A stretch of DNA of 8,619 nucleotides from Candidatus Omnitrophota bacterium (GCA_023227945.1 JALOCC010000065.1:1-8619), one strand, 5' to 3'. Positions 1 through 6,023 are shown, numbered from the stretch's first letter. A program made the numbers and translations. Notes: a model not told the origin generated them from the sequence alone.

Positions 1-2
1 GT

Positions 3-203
3 CTCTGTTTTTGTGGGAGACATGAATGTTGCGGTAGTTGGCACGGTGGCATTTATGACATAAAGACCGGGAAAGAATATCCGCCATGTGAATGTTGTGA
101 CCCGTATAATATTCGGACTCAATACATTAACAGATTGGAACAAAATAGTGAATTTCTTCGAGAAGAAACTGGACGAAATTGTTCTTATTTTGGACGTATT
201 TGA
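3..203 (+). CDS. Cys-rich small protein, 5' end cut by the window edge
   Basis: The reading frame is open from the first bases and ends at TGA 201-203, leaving at least 66 residues; the true start lies upstream of the window. The visible part is rich in cysteine and histidine: a CxC pair at the start, HECCG, SWHGG, then a CECCDPYN cluster, which suggests two or more zinc-binding knuckles. The C-terminal half (IRTQYINRLEQ onward) is charged and probably helical. I do not recognise the family. It lies 28 bases upstream of another small zinc-finger gene on the same strand, so the two are probably cotranscribed. No function can be assigned. The Cys spacing and the uninterrupted frame support a real gene. 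Confidence 0.6.
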   Translation, partial: LCFCGRHECCGSWHGGIYDIKTGKEYPPCECCDPYNIRTQYINRLEQNSEFLREETGRNCSYFGRI

Positions 204-231
204 AAACTTATAGGAAAGAAAGGGAAAACAA

Positions 232-438
232 ATGGTTGAAAATATTGTTAGAATAACATGTGAAAATTGCGGAAAGGTAATTGAAGTAAAGGGAGTTATC
301 GGAGACCCTTCATATTTCTATCTGAGCAACTGTCAGGACATTGAAAATCTTGATTTTCAATTTTGTTCATTAAACTGTGTCAGAGATTGGGTAGAAAAGG
401 AAATTCAAAATACGAATAAAAAACAAGAACCTTTTTAA
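232..438 (+). CDS. small zinc-finger protein, function unknown
   Basis: A 68-residue protein starting at ATG 232, with AGGG at 221-224 seven bases upstream. Near the N-terminus there is a CxxC pair (residues 10-13, CENC), and a second pair lies at about 45-49 in FCSLNC. This gives a four-cysteine C-x2-C...C-x3-C layout typical of small treble-clef or TRASH-like zinc fingers. The Cys-Val-Arg-Asp-Trp helix after the second pair also fits that fold. Such mini-proteins are common in phages and are often adaptors that bind host proteins or nucleic acids, but nothing here points to a specific partner. The gene sits between another Cys-rich gene and the first CRISPR-repeat-like element, which begins 20 bases after its stop. 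Confidence 0.75.
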   Translation: MVENIVRITCENCGKVIEVKGVIGDPSYFYLSNCQDIENLDFQFCSLNCVRDWVEKEIQNTNKKQEPF

Positions 439-458
439 AAAACAACGCTTATCTATGT

Positions 459-491
459 GTCGCGCCCACGCGTGGGCGCATGAATTGAAAC
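459..491 (+). repeat. solitary type I-C-like CRISPR repeat, copy 1 (candidate RNA anti-CRISPR)
   Basis: A 33-base element begins GTCGCGCCC, contains an 18-base perfect palindrome at 462-479 (GCGCCCACGCGTGGGCGC), and ends GAATTGAAAC. Type I-C CRISPR repeats are about 32-33 bases, begin GTCGC, have a C-run/G-run stem and end GATTGAAA(C/T), so the whole layout matches. It is far richer in GC than its surroundings. No second repeat follows at spacer distance, so this is a single unit and not an array. It matches the copy at 2880-2912 at 30 of 33 positions. It would be transcribed in the same direction as the genes. Solitary repeats on phages are known to act as RNA anti-CRISPRs; that role here is inference. 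Confidence 0.75.
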
Positions 492-659
492 CTAAAAGGG
501 AAACACCGCGAACACTGTCTATGTTTCAGGTGTGGAAAATTTAACCTAGGGACAAAAGAAAATTGTAAGAAAGCCAAGGAACTTTATGAGTTGTGCGTCA
601 AGAATAATATGACGACTCCTGTTTTTGAATGTCCTGATTTTAAGGATGAAAATGACTGA
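489..659 (+). pseudogene. zinc-knuckle small ORF lacking a start codon
   Basis: An open frame from 489 to TGA 657-659 encodes about 56 residues with a clear pattern: CLCFRCGKFNLG, then NCKKAKELYELCVKNN, then VFECPDF. It looks like a small phage zinc-binding family with CxxC plus later Cys. The frame has no ATG, GTG or TTG before the Cys motif. An in-frame TGA (486-488) lies inside the CRISPR-like repeat and closes it upstream. The first in-frame ATG, at 609, would leave only 16 residues. ATG 455 opens another frame through the repeat, and a single-base shift in the A/G-rich stretch 493-503 would join it to this ORF. The stop overlaps the next gene's start (ATG 652), which suggests it once was, or still is, translated. 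It may be a gene decapitated by the repeat, a frameshifted gene, or one using an unusual start. Confidence 0.55.
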
Positions 660-1908
660 ACAAAATTATATCTGGGACCCGGAACATAAGAAAAATCCAG
701 GAAGCGGCTTCTTCAAGACAGATAAGGGCTGGTCTAATAAAAAGACAGCACCCAAATCGGGTATGGATGAAGAAATAAAAAAGGCTTTAAATTCTGATCC
801 TGTGGCTTTCAGAAGGCTTAATAAAACACACCAGATAGCGTTAATCAGACATCATGACGGAACTATAAAGTCAGCGATTTCTATGCGTGAAAACTTTATA
901 AAGAAATATGGAGTTCACTGGTTTAAAATAATTTCTCCTATAGAAAAAAACAGATGGGCTGTTTCTAATATGATAATGAACAGTTCTATTGTTTGGGCAA
1001 GACGTACTATCGGTGGAGATAGATGGTGGAATCTTCCTTGCGTAAGAGAAGAACGAGCGAAGCATCAGAATGAAATTCCAACCAAGTATAAAAACACGGA
1101 AGAAAGAAAAGAACTTCAAAGTCAGATCGCCAAAAAGCTTTATAACAAAGGATCTTCCAAAAAAGAAAGAAAATTATTTATTGTTATGGGGCTTCCAGGT
1201 GCAGGTAAAAGCAAGGTGGTCGTGAATAGGATTATAGAAGAAAGAGGAGCCTTAGCGGTGGATGCTGATATGGCGAAAGAATTTCTTCCTGAATTTAATG
1301 GTGGTTCTGGCGCTGGTATCGTACATGCGGAAAGTGCTGAAATCGCGGAAAAACGTATTTTACCCATGTGTCGTAGCCAAGGAGACAATATCGTTTTCCC
1401 GACAGTCGGTAAAAACCAAGACAAGCTGAAATTTCTAATCCAAGATTGGAAAAATCACGGATATGAAGTAAATCTGTCTCTCGTGGATATAGATATTGAC
1501 AGTAGTATAGAACGATCTCTGACAAGATGGGTACAGACAGGAAGATTTGTTGATCCTGCATATATTACAGAACATGTCGGGGAAAGACCCGTCAATAATT
1601 TCCACGCCTTAAAATCATATTGTGATAATTTTGAATATTGGAATAATGAAGTTCCCATAGGGGAAAAACCGATTCTTGTTGAAAAAGGTAAAAAAATGGC
1701 AAACAATCATTCTTCCTTGACAAAGAAAGCCGATAATGCTAAGGTTTTTAATATGAAAGCAGAAAACTGTCCAGTAGAAGAACTAGATGAAACCCAAATT
1801 TATAACATCTTTATTTTGATTAATAAGGCTGAAAAGATAAAGGGAAGGAATCTAACCTTCCATGAAATAAATGCAATCGCAAACAAAATGCCCGACAATA
1901 AAACCTGA
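652..1908 (+). CDS. zeta-toxin-like P-loop kinase
   Basis: A protein of 418 residues. I chose ATG 652 because AAGGA at 642-646 sits five bases upstream and the start overlaps the preceding stop; the longer frame from TTG 625 has no ribosome site. Residues 1-170 are an unrecognised, Trp- and Lys-rich N-terminal region. The kinase core follows, with Walker A GLPGAGKS (180-187) and DAD (204-206). The stretch GIVHAESAEIAEKRI comes next, matching the conserved His-Glu region of zeta toxins, then a late region with ITEHVGERP. Zeta toxins phosphorylate UDP-N-acetylglucosamine; related phage kinases act on other small molecules or proteins, so the substrate is open. The C-terminal 70 residues are polar and probably helical. 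No antitoxin-like epsilon gene is adjacent. The 3' end overlaps the ATP-grasp gene by 38 bases, implying coupled expression. Confidence 0.75.
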   Translation: MTEQNYIWDPEHKKNPGSGFFKTDKGWSNKKTAPKSGMDEEIKKALNSDPVAFRRLNKTHQIALIRHHDGTIKSAISMRENFIKKYGVHWFKIISPIEKNRWAVSNMIMNSSIVWARRTIGGDRWWNLPCVREERAKHQNEIPTKYKNTEERKELQSQIAKKLYNKGSSKKERKLFIVMGLPGAGKSKVVVNRIIEERGALAVDADMAKEFLPEFNGGSGAGIVHAESAEIAEKRILPMCRSQGDNIVFPTVGKNQDKLKFLIQDWKNHGYEVNLSLVDIDIDSSIERSLTRWVQTGRFVDPAYITEHVGERPVNNFHALKSYCDNFEYWNNEVPIGEKPILVEKGKKMANNHSSLTKKADNAKVFNMKAENCPVEELDETQIYNIFILINKAEKIKGRNLTFHEINAIANKMPDNKT

Positions 1909-2557
1909 AATCGTCATTTTTGAATCGAATATTAGTGGGAGGGAGTTCCTTGCGATGCACAAATGGTGTGCGATAACAGGTACTCCTTTCCGTCTTTCAA
2001 AGGATGGCAGAGGATTTGATATCAATAAAAATCTTTTCATCGGAACCACTGATTTCATAGAGTCTGTTTTGGGCCTCCATTTTGAACCAGATTACTATCC
2101 TCCTTGGGCATCGGTTCTCGTTTCAAGAAGAATCAAAAAAACGATTAGAGTTCCCGGAAGAGAGTGTTTCGTCAAACCTGCTGATAAATACAAGACTTTC
2201 ACTGGGTTCGTAAAAGAAAAAGGAAAGCTTATAAAAGAATGCCTTGCTGATGAATATTGGATTTCCGATATTGTTTCCTTTCAACAGGAATGGAGATACT
2301 ACGTTGCGAAAGGGAATATCCTTGAAACAGGATGGTATCAAGGAGAAGATGAAGAAGAACCTGCACCTAAACTTGAAATAGATATCCCACAAGACGTGTA
2401 CGGGGCTCTTGATATCGGAAGATTATCTAACGGGAATTTAGAACTTGTTGAATTCCATCATCCCTATAGCATTGGATGGTACGGTAGAAATGATAATGCC
2501 TATGCGGAATTTCTTATCAAAGGTTGGGAAAATCTTTTGACGCTCTTGACAGATTAG
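1871..2557 (+). CDS. R2K-like ATP-grasp enzyme
   Basis: A 228-residue protein. Its features fit the R2K (CDC123-related) ATP-grasp clade common in phages. FVKPADKYKTF (100-110) carries candidate nucleotide-binding lysines. SFQQEWRYYV (136-145) holds the Glu-x-Arg element, and an Asp at 181 lies in GALDIG. The end of the domain, ELVEFHHPYSIGWYG (191-205), matches the terminal metal-binding strand followed by the G-x-Y turn. ATP-grasp enzymes join a carboxylate to an amine or thiol through an acyl-phosphate; R2K members are predicted protein- or peptide-modifying ligases, so the substrate here is inference. In the metal-binding position Glu194 is followed by Phe-His, where many ATP-grasps have Asn. 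ATG 1871 lacks a good ribosome site but overlaps the kinase gene by 38 bases, fitting translational coupling. A later start at ATG 1955, behind GGGAGGGAG, is possible but would remove the first 28 residues. Confidence 0.7.
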   Translation: MQSQTKCPTIKPEIVIFESNISGREFLAMHKWCAITGTPFRLSKDGRGFDINKNLFIGTTDFIESVLGLHFEPDYYPPWASVLVSRRIKKTIRVPGRECFVKPADKYKTFTGFVKEKGKLIKECLADEYWISDIVSFQQEWRYYVAKGNILETGWYQGEDEEEPAPKLEIDIPQDVYGALDIGRLSNGNLELVEFHHPYSIGWYGRNDNAYAEFLIKGWENLLTLLTD

Positions 2558-2574
2558 AGGATATGTGTTATTGT
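2546..2574 (+). promoter_or_regulatory. sigma70-like promoter
   Basis: TTGACA (2546-2551), a 17-base spacer, then TATTGT (2569-2574, four of six consensus bases). Transcription would begin near 2581, about 25 bases before the ATG at 2606. The -35 overlaps the end of the ATP-grasp gene. It would drive the small gene, the second CRISPR-like repeat and the phosphoesterase. Confidence 0.6.
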
Positions 2575-2605
2575 ATTGTCATCGAAAGCAAGAAAGGATT
2601 TAAGA

Positions 2606-2878
2606 ATGAAAAACATGACCGAAGTCGTCGGAATTTCCGTCCCGGAAATCACTGTGTACAAAGACGGTGAAGATATTCTTATTCTTCACAAAAATCAGAA
2701 TTCCCTTTTGAAGTTCACCTTGCCAGCCGGTTTCGATCCGTTGATGAGTGAAATCAGTTCAGCCGTAAATCGTGCGGTTAAAGATTTGAATTGGGACAAG
2801 GATTTTGATTACGTCTTTACACTCCGGGCATATCGTGATGCCGTCATGAATATCCCTTCTTATCTGATTGGAGAATGA
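2606..2878 (+). CDS. small acidic protein, function unknown
   Basis: A 90-residue protein. The frame also opens from TTG 2576, but that codon falls inside the -10 region of the promoter. ATG 2606 has AAAGGA at 2593-2598 at ideal spacing, so this start is preferred. The N-terminal half reads as beta strands (TEVVGISVPEITVYKDGEDILILHK); the second half looks helical with a conserved-looking DLNWDKDFDYVF stretch. There is no Cys cluster, signal peptide or membrane segment. I do not recognise the family. It is the first gene behind its own promoter and ends one base before the second CRISPR-repeat-like element. A small protein next to a suspected anti-CRISPR RNA could itself be a counter-defence protein, but that is only positional. 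Confidence 0.7.
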   Translation: MKNMTEVVGISVPEITVYKDGEDILILHKNQNSLLKFTLPAGFDPLMSEISSAVNRAVKDLNWDKDFDYVFTLRAYRDAVMNIPSYLIGE

Positions 2879-2879
2879 T

Positions 2880-2912
2880 GGCGCGCCCACGCGTGGGCGC
2901 GCGAATTGAAAC
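2880..2912 (+). repeat. solitary type I-C-like CRISPR repeat, copy 2 (candidate RNA anti-CRISPR)
   Basis: This copy differs from the one at 459-491 only at aligned positions 2881, 2901 and 2902. Those changes restore pairing: G2881 with C2902 and C2882 with G2901, extending the perfect palindrome from 18 to 22 bases (2881-2902). The 3' end GAATTGAAAC is identical. It starts one base after a stop codon and lies 33 bases before the phosphoesterase start, so it is intergenic and would be carried on the transcript from the promoter at 2546-2574. No second repeat lies downstream at spacer distance and there are no cas genes. Confidence 0.75.
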
Positions 2913-2930
2913 AATTTAAACAATTGAAAC
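2904..2930 (+). repeat. three tandem 9-base copies of the repeat's 3' handle
   Basis: AATTGAAAC (2904-2912), AATTTAAAC (2913-2921) and AATTGAAAC (2922-2930) follow one another without a gap. The first is the 3' end of the CRISPR-like repeat; the middle copy has one substitution. The last unit abuts the ribosome site AAAGGA at 2931-2936. Slippage duplication is the simplest origin. Confidence 0.8.
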
Positions 2931-2945
2931 AAAGGACTAGTAATA

Positions 2946-4643
2946 ATGGCTAAACGTTGGTGGACAGCAGATCCTCATTACAATAACCCGAACATTTCGC
3001 TATATTGCCATAGGGCTTGGGTTAAACCGTGTCACCTGACACCGCAAGGGCAATGGGTTAGTCAAGAAGCTGCCCTTGAAGTCGCTGAAGCCAATAACAG
3101 GACTATTCTAAACAACCATAACAACCGGGTCAAACCTGAAGATACTACCATTTGTGTAGGAGATGTCGCTTGCAAGGGAAATGAAAAGGGTGTTGCAGGT
3201 TTGAAATGTAAGCCTGTTGATATCGTTGCTATGCACAATGGTAATTATATCGTGATCGAAGGCAACCATGATTGTCTTTCAAAGGAAACGCGAATTTTAA
3301 CTAGAGATTACGGATACCTTCATTATAATGAGATTAAGGTGGGGATGATCATCCCCACCCTGAACCTTGACACGAAAATTGTTGAATATTTTCCGATTAA
3401 CGATTTGGTGATAAATCAGGCGACAGAACTTTGCGCATTTAAAACGAAATCAAGTGAAGGCCAGTTTACACCAAGACACGAAATGGTTGTAAGGTCTTAT
3501 ACTAAAACACGAAATGGTAATTTCGGCTACAAAAAAGTTTTAGCGAAAGAACTTTGGAACAGGAAATCACATTTCGTTTTACCGTCATCTTCTCCGTCTG
3601 GAAACGAGGACTATCCCATCAGTGATGATCTTTTGAAACTTTTAGGATGGATATTTACTGACGGAAGTATTCGTAACCGAAGAATCTCTATATATCAATC
3701 CAAAAGCATTTATGTTCAAGAAATAACCAAACTTCTTTCTTCTTTGAAGCTTTCTTTTAGAGAGACTGTCAGAAAGAGAGACATAGTGTCGGTTTGTGGG
3801 AAACCCCTAAAAAAAGAACCATTGGACAGTCATGAATTCCATATGGATCGGGAATGTTCACAAAAAATATTGTCTATCTTGGGAATTCAGTCTAGAACAG
3901 AAATCCCAAAATGGTTACATTCGTGTTCTGATAGACAAATTTCTATTCTGATTCACACTATGAATTGCGGAAATGGAACTCATAACAAGTCTGGAACATT
4001 GACCATCTGGGGAAATCCTGATTTCCTCTATAAAATAATGGGAATTTGTGTTACTCACGGATTAGATTCCAATGTGATTATCGCGAATGGAAGAGGTCAT
4101 TATTTGAGTGTTCATAAGAAATGCTCTTCTCGTGTTATTCTTCCACAGAACAGATCAATTGTTCCGATTAAAAAAGATGTCGTTTGGTGTGTAAACGTAA
4201 AGAATCATACGATTTTTACAGAATTGAACGGTAAGACAATTATTACCGGAAACTGTAACAACGGCGTTAAGACAGTCGCCGAATATATGACTATTTCCAT
4301 CGGTCATTACCATGCCGGTGTTCAGCACGTTCCGCTTCTTGATGAAAAGGTCTATAACGATTATATGGCTTTGTCTCCAGAACAAAAGGAAAAGTCTGGT
4401 TTCAAGAATAATATGAGTTCGGCCATGCGGGATTTCTGTTTCAGGCATGCGAAATATTGCCGTGAGAATCTTGACTTCATCATTTGCGGACACGTTCATA
4501 ATAAATGGAAGGTAAAAAAAATCGCAGGCATCTGGCATATTAATGTCGGAGTAGACGTTTGCCGTTATATGCCGATTGATGATCAAGAAGTTTTGACCAT
4601 TTACGATAAGACCATTCGAGAACAGGGAAACGGTCACGCCTGA
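2946..4643 (+). CDS. calcineurin-like metallophosphoesterase containing an intein
   Basis: The 565-residue precursor should splice to about 238 residues. The start ATG 2946 has AAAGGA at 2931-2936. The N-extein (1-109) carries phosphoesterase motifs: Asp9-Pro-His11 in TADPHYNNPNI, Gly72-Asp73 in CVGDVA, and GNHD at 106-109. The C-extein (437-565) supplies His454 in SIGHYHAG and GHVH at 515-518, completing the two-metal site. The family hydrolyses phosphate mono- or diesters; the N-terminal pattern resembles small phage and bacterial enzymes that read TADxHxxHxNI, but the substrate is unknown. The intein occupies residues 110-436, directly after GNHD, so the unspliced protein has its active site split and is expected to be inactive. 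It probably shares a transcript with the small gene at 2606. Confidence 0.85.
   Translation: MAKRWWTADPHYNNPNISLYCHRAWVKPCHLTPQGQWVSQEAALEVAEANNRTILNNHNNRVKPEDTTICVGDVACKGNEKGVAGLKCKPVDIVAMHNGNYIVIEGNHDCLSKETRILTRDYGYLHYNEIKVGMIIPTLNLDTKIVEYFPINDLVINQATELCAFKTKSSEGQFTPRHEMVVRSYTKTRNGNFGYKKVLAKELWNRKSHFVLPSSSPSGNEDYPISDDLLKLLGWIFTDGSIRNRRISIYQSKSIYVQEITKLLSSLKLSFRETVRKRDIVSVCGKPLKKEPLDSHEFHMDRECSQKILSILGIQSRTEIPKWLHSCSDRQISILIHTMNCGNGTHNKSGTLTIWGNPDFLYKIMGICVTHGLDSNVIIANGRGHYLSVHKKCSSRVILPQNRSIVPIKKDVVWCVNVKNHTIFTELNGKTIITGNCNNGVKTVAEYMTISIGHYHAGVQHVPLLDEKVYNDYMALSPEQKEKSGFKNNMSSAMRDFCFRHAKYCRENLDFIICGHVHNKWKVKKIAGIWHINVGVDVCRYMPIDDQEVLTIYDKTIREQGNGHA
3273..4253 (+). mobile_element. LAGLIDADG intein in the phosphoesterase
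   Basis: The intein spans 327 residues, from Cys110 (CLSKETRIL) to Asn436. The C-terminal splicing block is WCVNVKNHTIFTELNG followed by IITGN and then Cys+1. The residue before the terminal Asn is Gly instead of the usual His, a known variant. TPRHEMVV near the N-terminal block matches the conserved Thr-x-x-His splicing motif. The homing endonuclease lies in the middle: the first motif is LLKLLGWIFTDGS with Asp239. The second reads ISILIHTMNCGNGTH, where Asn343 stands in the catalytic Asp position. Splicing residues seem intact, while the endonuclease may be weakened or dead. Insertion at GNHD fits the preference of inteins for conserved active-site codons. Confidence 0.88.
3338..3359. repeat. 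22-base perfect palindrome inside the intein coding sequence
   Basis: The half GGTGGGGATGA (3338-3348) is followed directly by its exact reverse complement (3349-3359). It codes for part of the KVGMIIPTL strand of the intein splicing domain. With a four-base loop it would form a nine-pair stem in the mRNA. It is unrelated in sequence to the CRISPR-like palindromes. Confidence 0.85.
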
Positions 4644-4653
4644 TAAAAAGACT

Positions 4654-4674
4654 TTCTCCATATCAGATGGAGAA
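4654..4674. other. intergenic hairpin
   Basis: TTCTCCAT (4654-4661) pairs with ATGGAGAA (4667-4674) across a five-base loop, in the gap between the phosphoesterase and lemA. No T-run follows on the + strand, so it is not a normal terminator for the upstream gene. Read on the other strand it is followed by a short T-run, but no - strand gene is seen. It may stabilise or partly separate the two transcripts. Confidence 0.4.
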
Positions 4675-4705
4675 GATGTGAAAGTAAAAAAAGAAAGAGG
4701 TAAAA

Positions 4706-5287
4706 ATGAAAAGTGCTATGGTAGGTTGTTTGACGATGTTGGTGATTCTGTTTGTAGTTTCTTTTGTGTGTATCGCGCCGATTTTGGTGACATATAACGG
4801 ATTGCAAGTGATGGATGAACGGTGCAATGAAAGTTGGGCTGAAATCGATAACCAACTTGAACGCAAGGATAAGCTGATTCCGAATCTCGTTGCTACTGTT
4901 AAAGGTTATGCGAAACATGAAAGCAAAGTGATGGAAGATATCGCAACGGCAAGGTCACAGCTTCTCAATGCCAAGACGGCTGGAGAAAAATATGAGGCAA
5001 ATGACGGACTTAGCAAGGCGCTGGGACGACTTATGATGCTTACGGAAAACTATCCCGATCTTAAGGCGGATAAGCAATTTATTCAGCTTCAAGATCAACT
5101 GGAAGGTTGTGAAAATCGGATTACTGTTGCCCGTATGGATTACAACAAGACGGCAAAGATTTTGAATACGAAAATCCGCACATTCCCTACAAGTCTAATT
5201 GTCGGGATTGCAAAAGTCGAAAAGCGTCAGTATTTTGAAGCCAGTGATAAGGTTCGTCAAAATAGTGTCAGTGTTAGTTTTGAATAA
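4706..5287 (+). CDS. lemA: LemA family protein
   Basis: A 193-residue protein, the usual LemA length. The start ATG 4706 follows AGAGG at 4696-4700. Residues 5-29 form one N-terminal membrane segment, and the rest is the long helical LemA domain. That domain opens with the family signature: YNGLQVMDERCNESWAEID, then QLERKDKLIPNLVATVKGYAKHE. Later helices include the region around ARMDYNKTAKILNTKIRTFPTSLIVG, which is also typical. LemA proteins are membrane-anchored with a helical bundle; their biochemical role is not established. In bacteria lemA is often beside a TPM-domain gene, as it is here with the next gene 23 bases downstream. A phage copy is unusual and suggests capture of a host envelope module. 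The gene is intact. Confidence 0.92.
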   Translation: MKSAMVGCLTMLVILFVVSFVCIAPILVTYNGLQVMDERCNESWAEIDNQLERKDKLIPNLVATVKGYAKHESKVMEDIATARSQLLNAKTAGEKYEANDGLSKALGRLMMLTENYPDLKADKQFIQLQDQLEGCENRITVARMDYNKTAKILNTKIRTFPTSLIVGIAKVEKRQYFEASDKVRQNSVSVSFE

Positions 5288-5310
5288 AGTATTATAGAAA
5301 GGTAAATGAA

Positions 5311-6003
5311 ATGAAGAAAATATTAGTTCTGCTTTGTTTGTGCTTGGCTGGTTTCGGTTTCGGGATGGAATACAACGGTTGTTTTGATGATGCGAATCTG
5401 TTGAAACCAGAAACTGTTACAGCAATCCGAGAAGTCGGGAAAAGGCTGTATGACAACGGGAAAGTTGAATTTACAGTCAAAATCGTAAAAGATTGTAACG
5501 ACACGCTCTTAGACGGAAGGGAATTTTTTAACACTACGGGTATCGGCGACAAGGAAAAGAATAACGGATTGCTTTTGTTTGTCAATGCAAAGAACTTCAA
5601 AATCAACAAGCTTAATAAAATCAGGTTTCTTGTGGGCTATGGCTTGGAAGGAATGTTCACAGATTCGAAGTGTGGAAGAATCCTTGACCTCGGTTTGTCA
5701 AAAAGCGGAATTGATGAAAAGATTCTTGAAATTGTAAATCAGGTAGATTCTGAATTTAAGAGTCTTGGAGACTCACCAATTCCTTCTCGGGAAAAGGGGA
5801 AATTAGACAAGATCATCGGAAGCATTGGACTCGTTCTCATTATACTTTTCCTTATTGTCGTTGTTATTTTCATCTTTTCAACAGACGTAGGCGGTAATGA
5901 TATCGGAGGTTCCTATGGTGGCGGCGACGGTGGATTTAGCGGTGGTGGATTTAGCGGTGGTTTCGGCGGTGGAAGCTGTGGAGGCGGTGGAGCCGGAAGG
6001 TAA
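5311..6003 (+). CDS. TPM-domain (YgcG-like) membrane protein
   Basis: A 230-residue protein. ATG 5311 has GAAAGG at 5297-5302. Residues 1-18 are a signal peptide. The TPM domain covers roughly 20-155, with DDANLLKPETVTAIREVGKRL at its start, then NNGLLLFV and the conserved IRFLVGYGLEGMFTD. A membrane segment lies at 168-189, followed by a Gly-rich tail (194-230) with GGFSG repeats, as is typical of YgcG-type proteins. The domain would sit outside the cytoplasmic membrane, with the short Gly-rich tail on the other side. Members are linked to photosystem repair phosphatases in plants and to uncharacterised envelope functions in bacteria. The tail codons include two 15-base tandem units at 5929-5958. 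The pairing with LemA supports a shared envelope role. Confidence 0.88.
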   Translation: MKKILVLLCLCLAGFGFGMEYNGCFDDANLLKPETVTAIREVGKRLYDNGKVEFTVKIVKDCNDTLLDGREFFNTTGIGDKEKNNGLLLFVNAKNFKINKLNKIRFLVGYGLEGMFTDSKCGRILDLGLSKSGIDEKILEIVNQVDSEFKSLGDSPIPSREKGKLDKIIGSIGLVLIILFLIVVVIFIFSTDVGGNDIGGSYGGGDGGFSGGGFSGGFGGGSCGGGGAGR

Positions 6004-6023
6004 GGAATTGACAAGGAATTGAT

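Noticed and set aside
462..479. Rho-independent terminator formed by the GC-rich palindrome
   Set aside because: Neither copy is followed by a T-run, and both are followed by the conserved AATTGAAAC, which a terminator would not explain.
625..651. Longer kinase gene from TTG 625
   Set aside because: It has no ribosome site, while ATG 652 has AAGGA at good spacing and overlaps the preceding stop.
1717..1737. Promoter from TTGACA at 1717 with GATAAT
   Set aside because: The spacer is only nine bases, far too short.
2576..2605. Longer form of the small gene from TTG 2576
   Set aside because: The codon falls at or before the predicted transcription start, and AAAGGA fits ATG 2606.
459..2912. 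CRISPR array made of the two repeat-like elements
   Set aside because: The copies are about 2.4 kb apart with genes between them, and neither has a second repeat at spacer distance.
4155..4661. 168-residue - strand frame opposite the phosphoesterase
   Set aside because: It lies wholly antisense to a well-supported gene and shows no recognisable motif.
4654..4674. Terminator after the phosphoesterase
   Set aside because: The hairpin is real, but no T-run follows on the + strand, so it is listed only as a hairpin.
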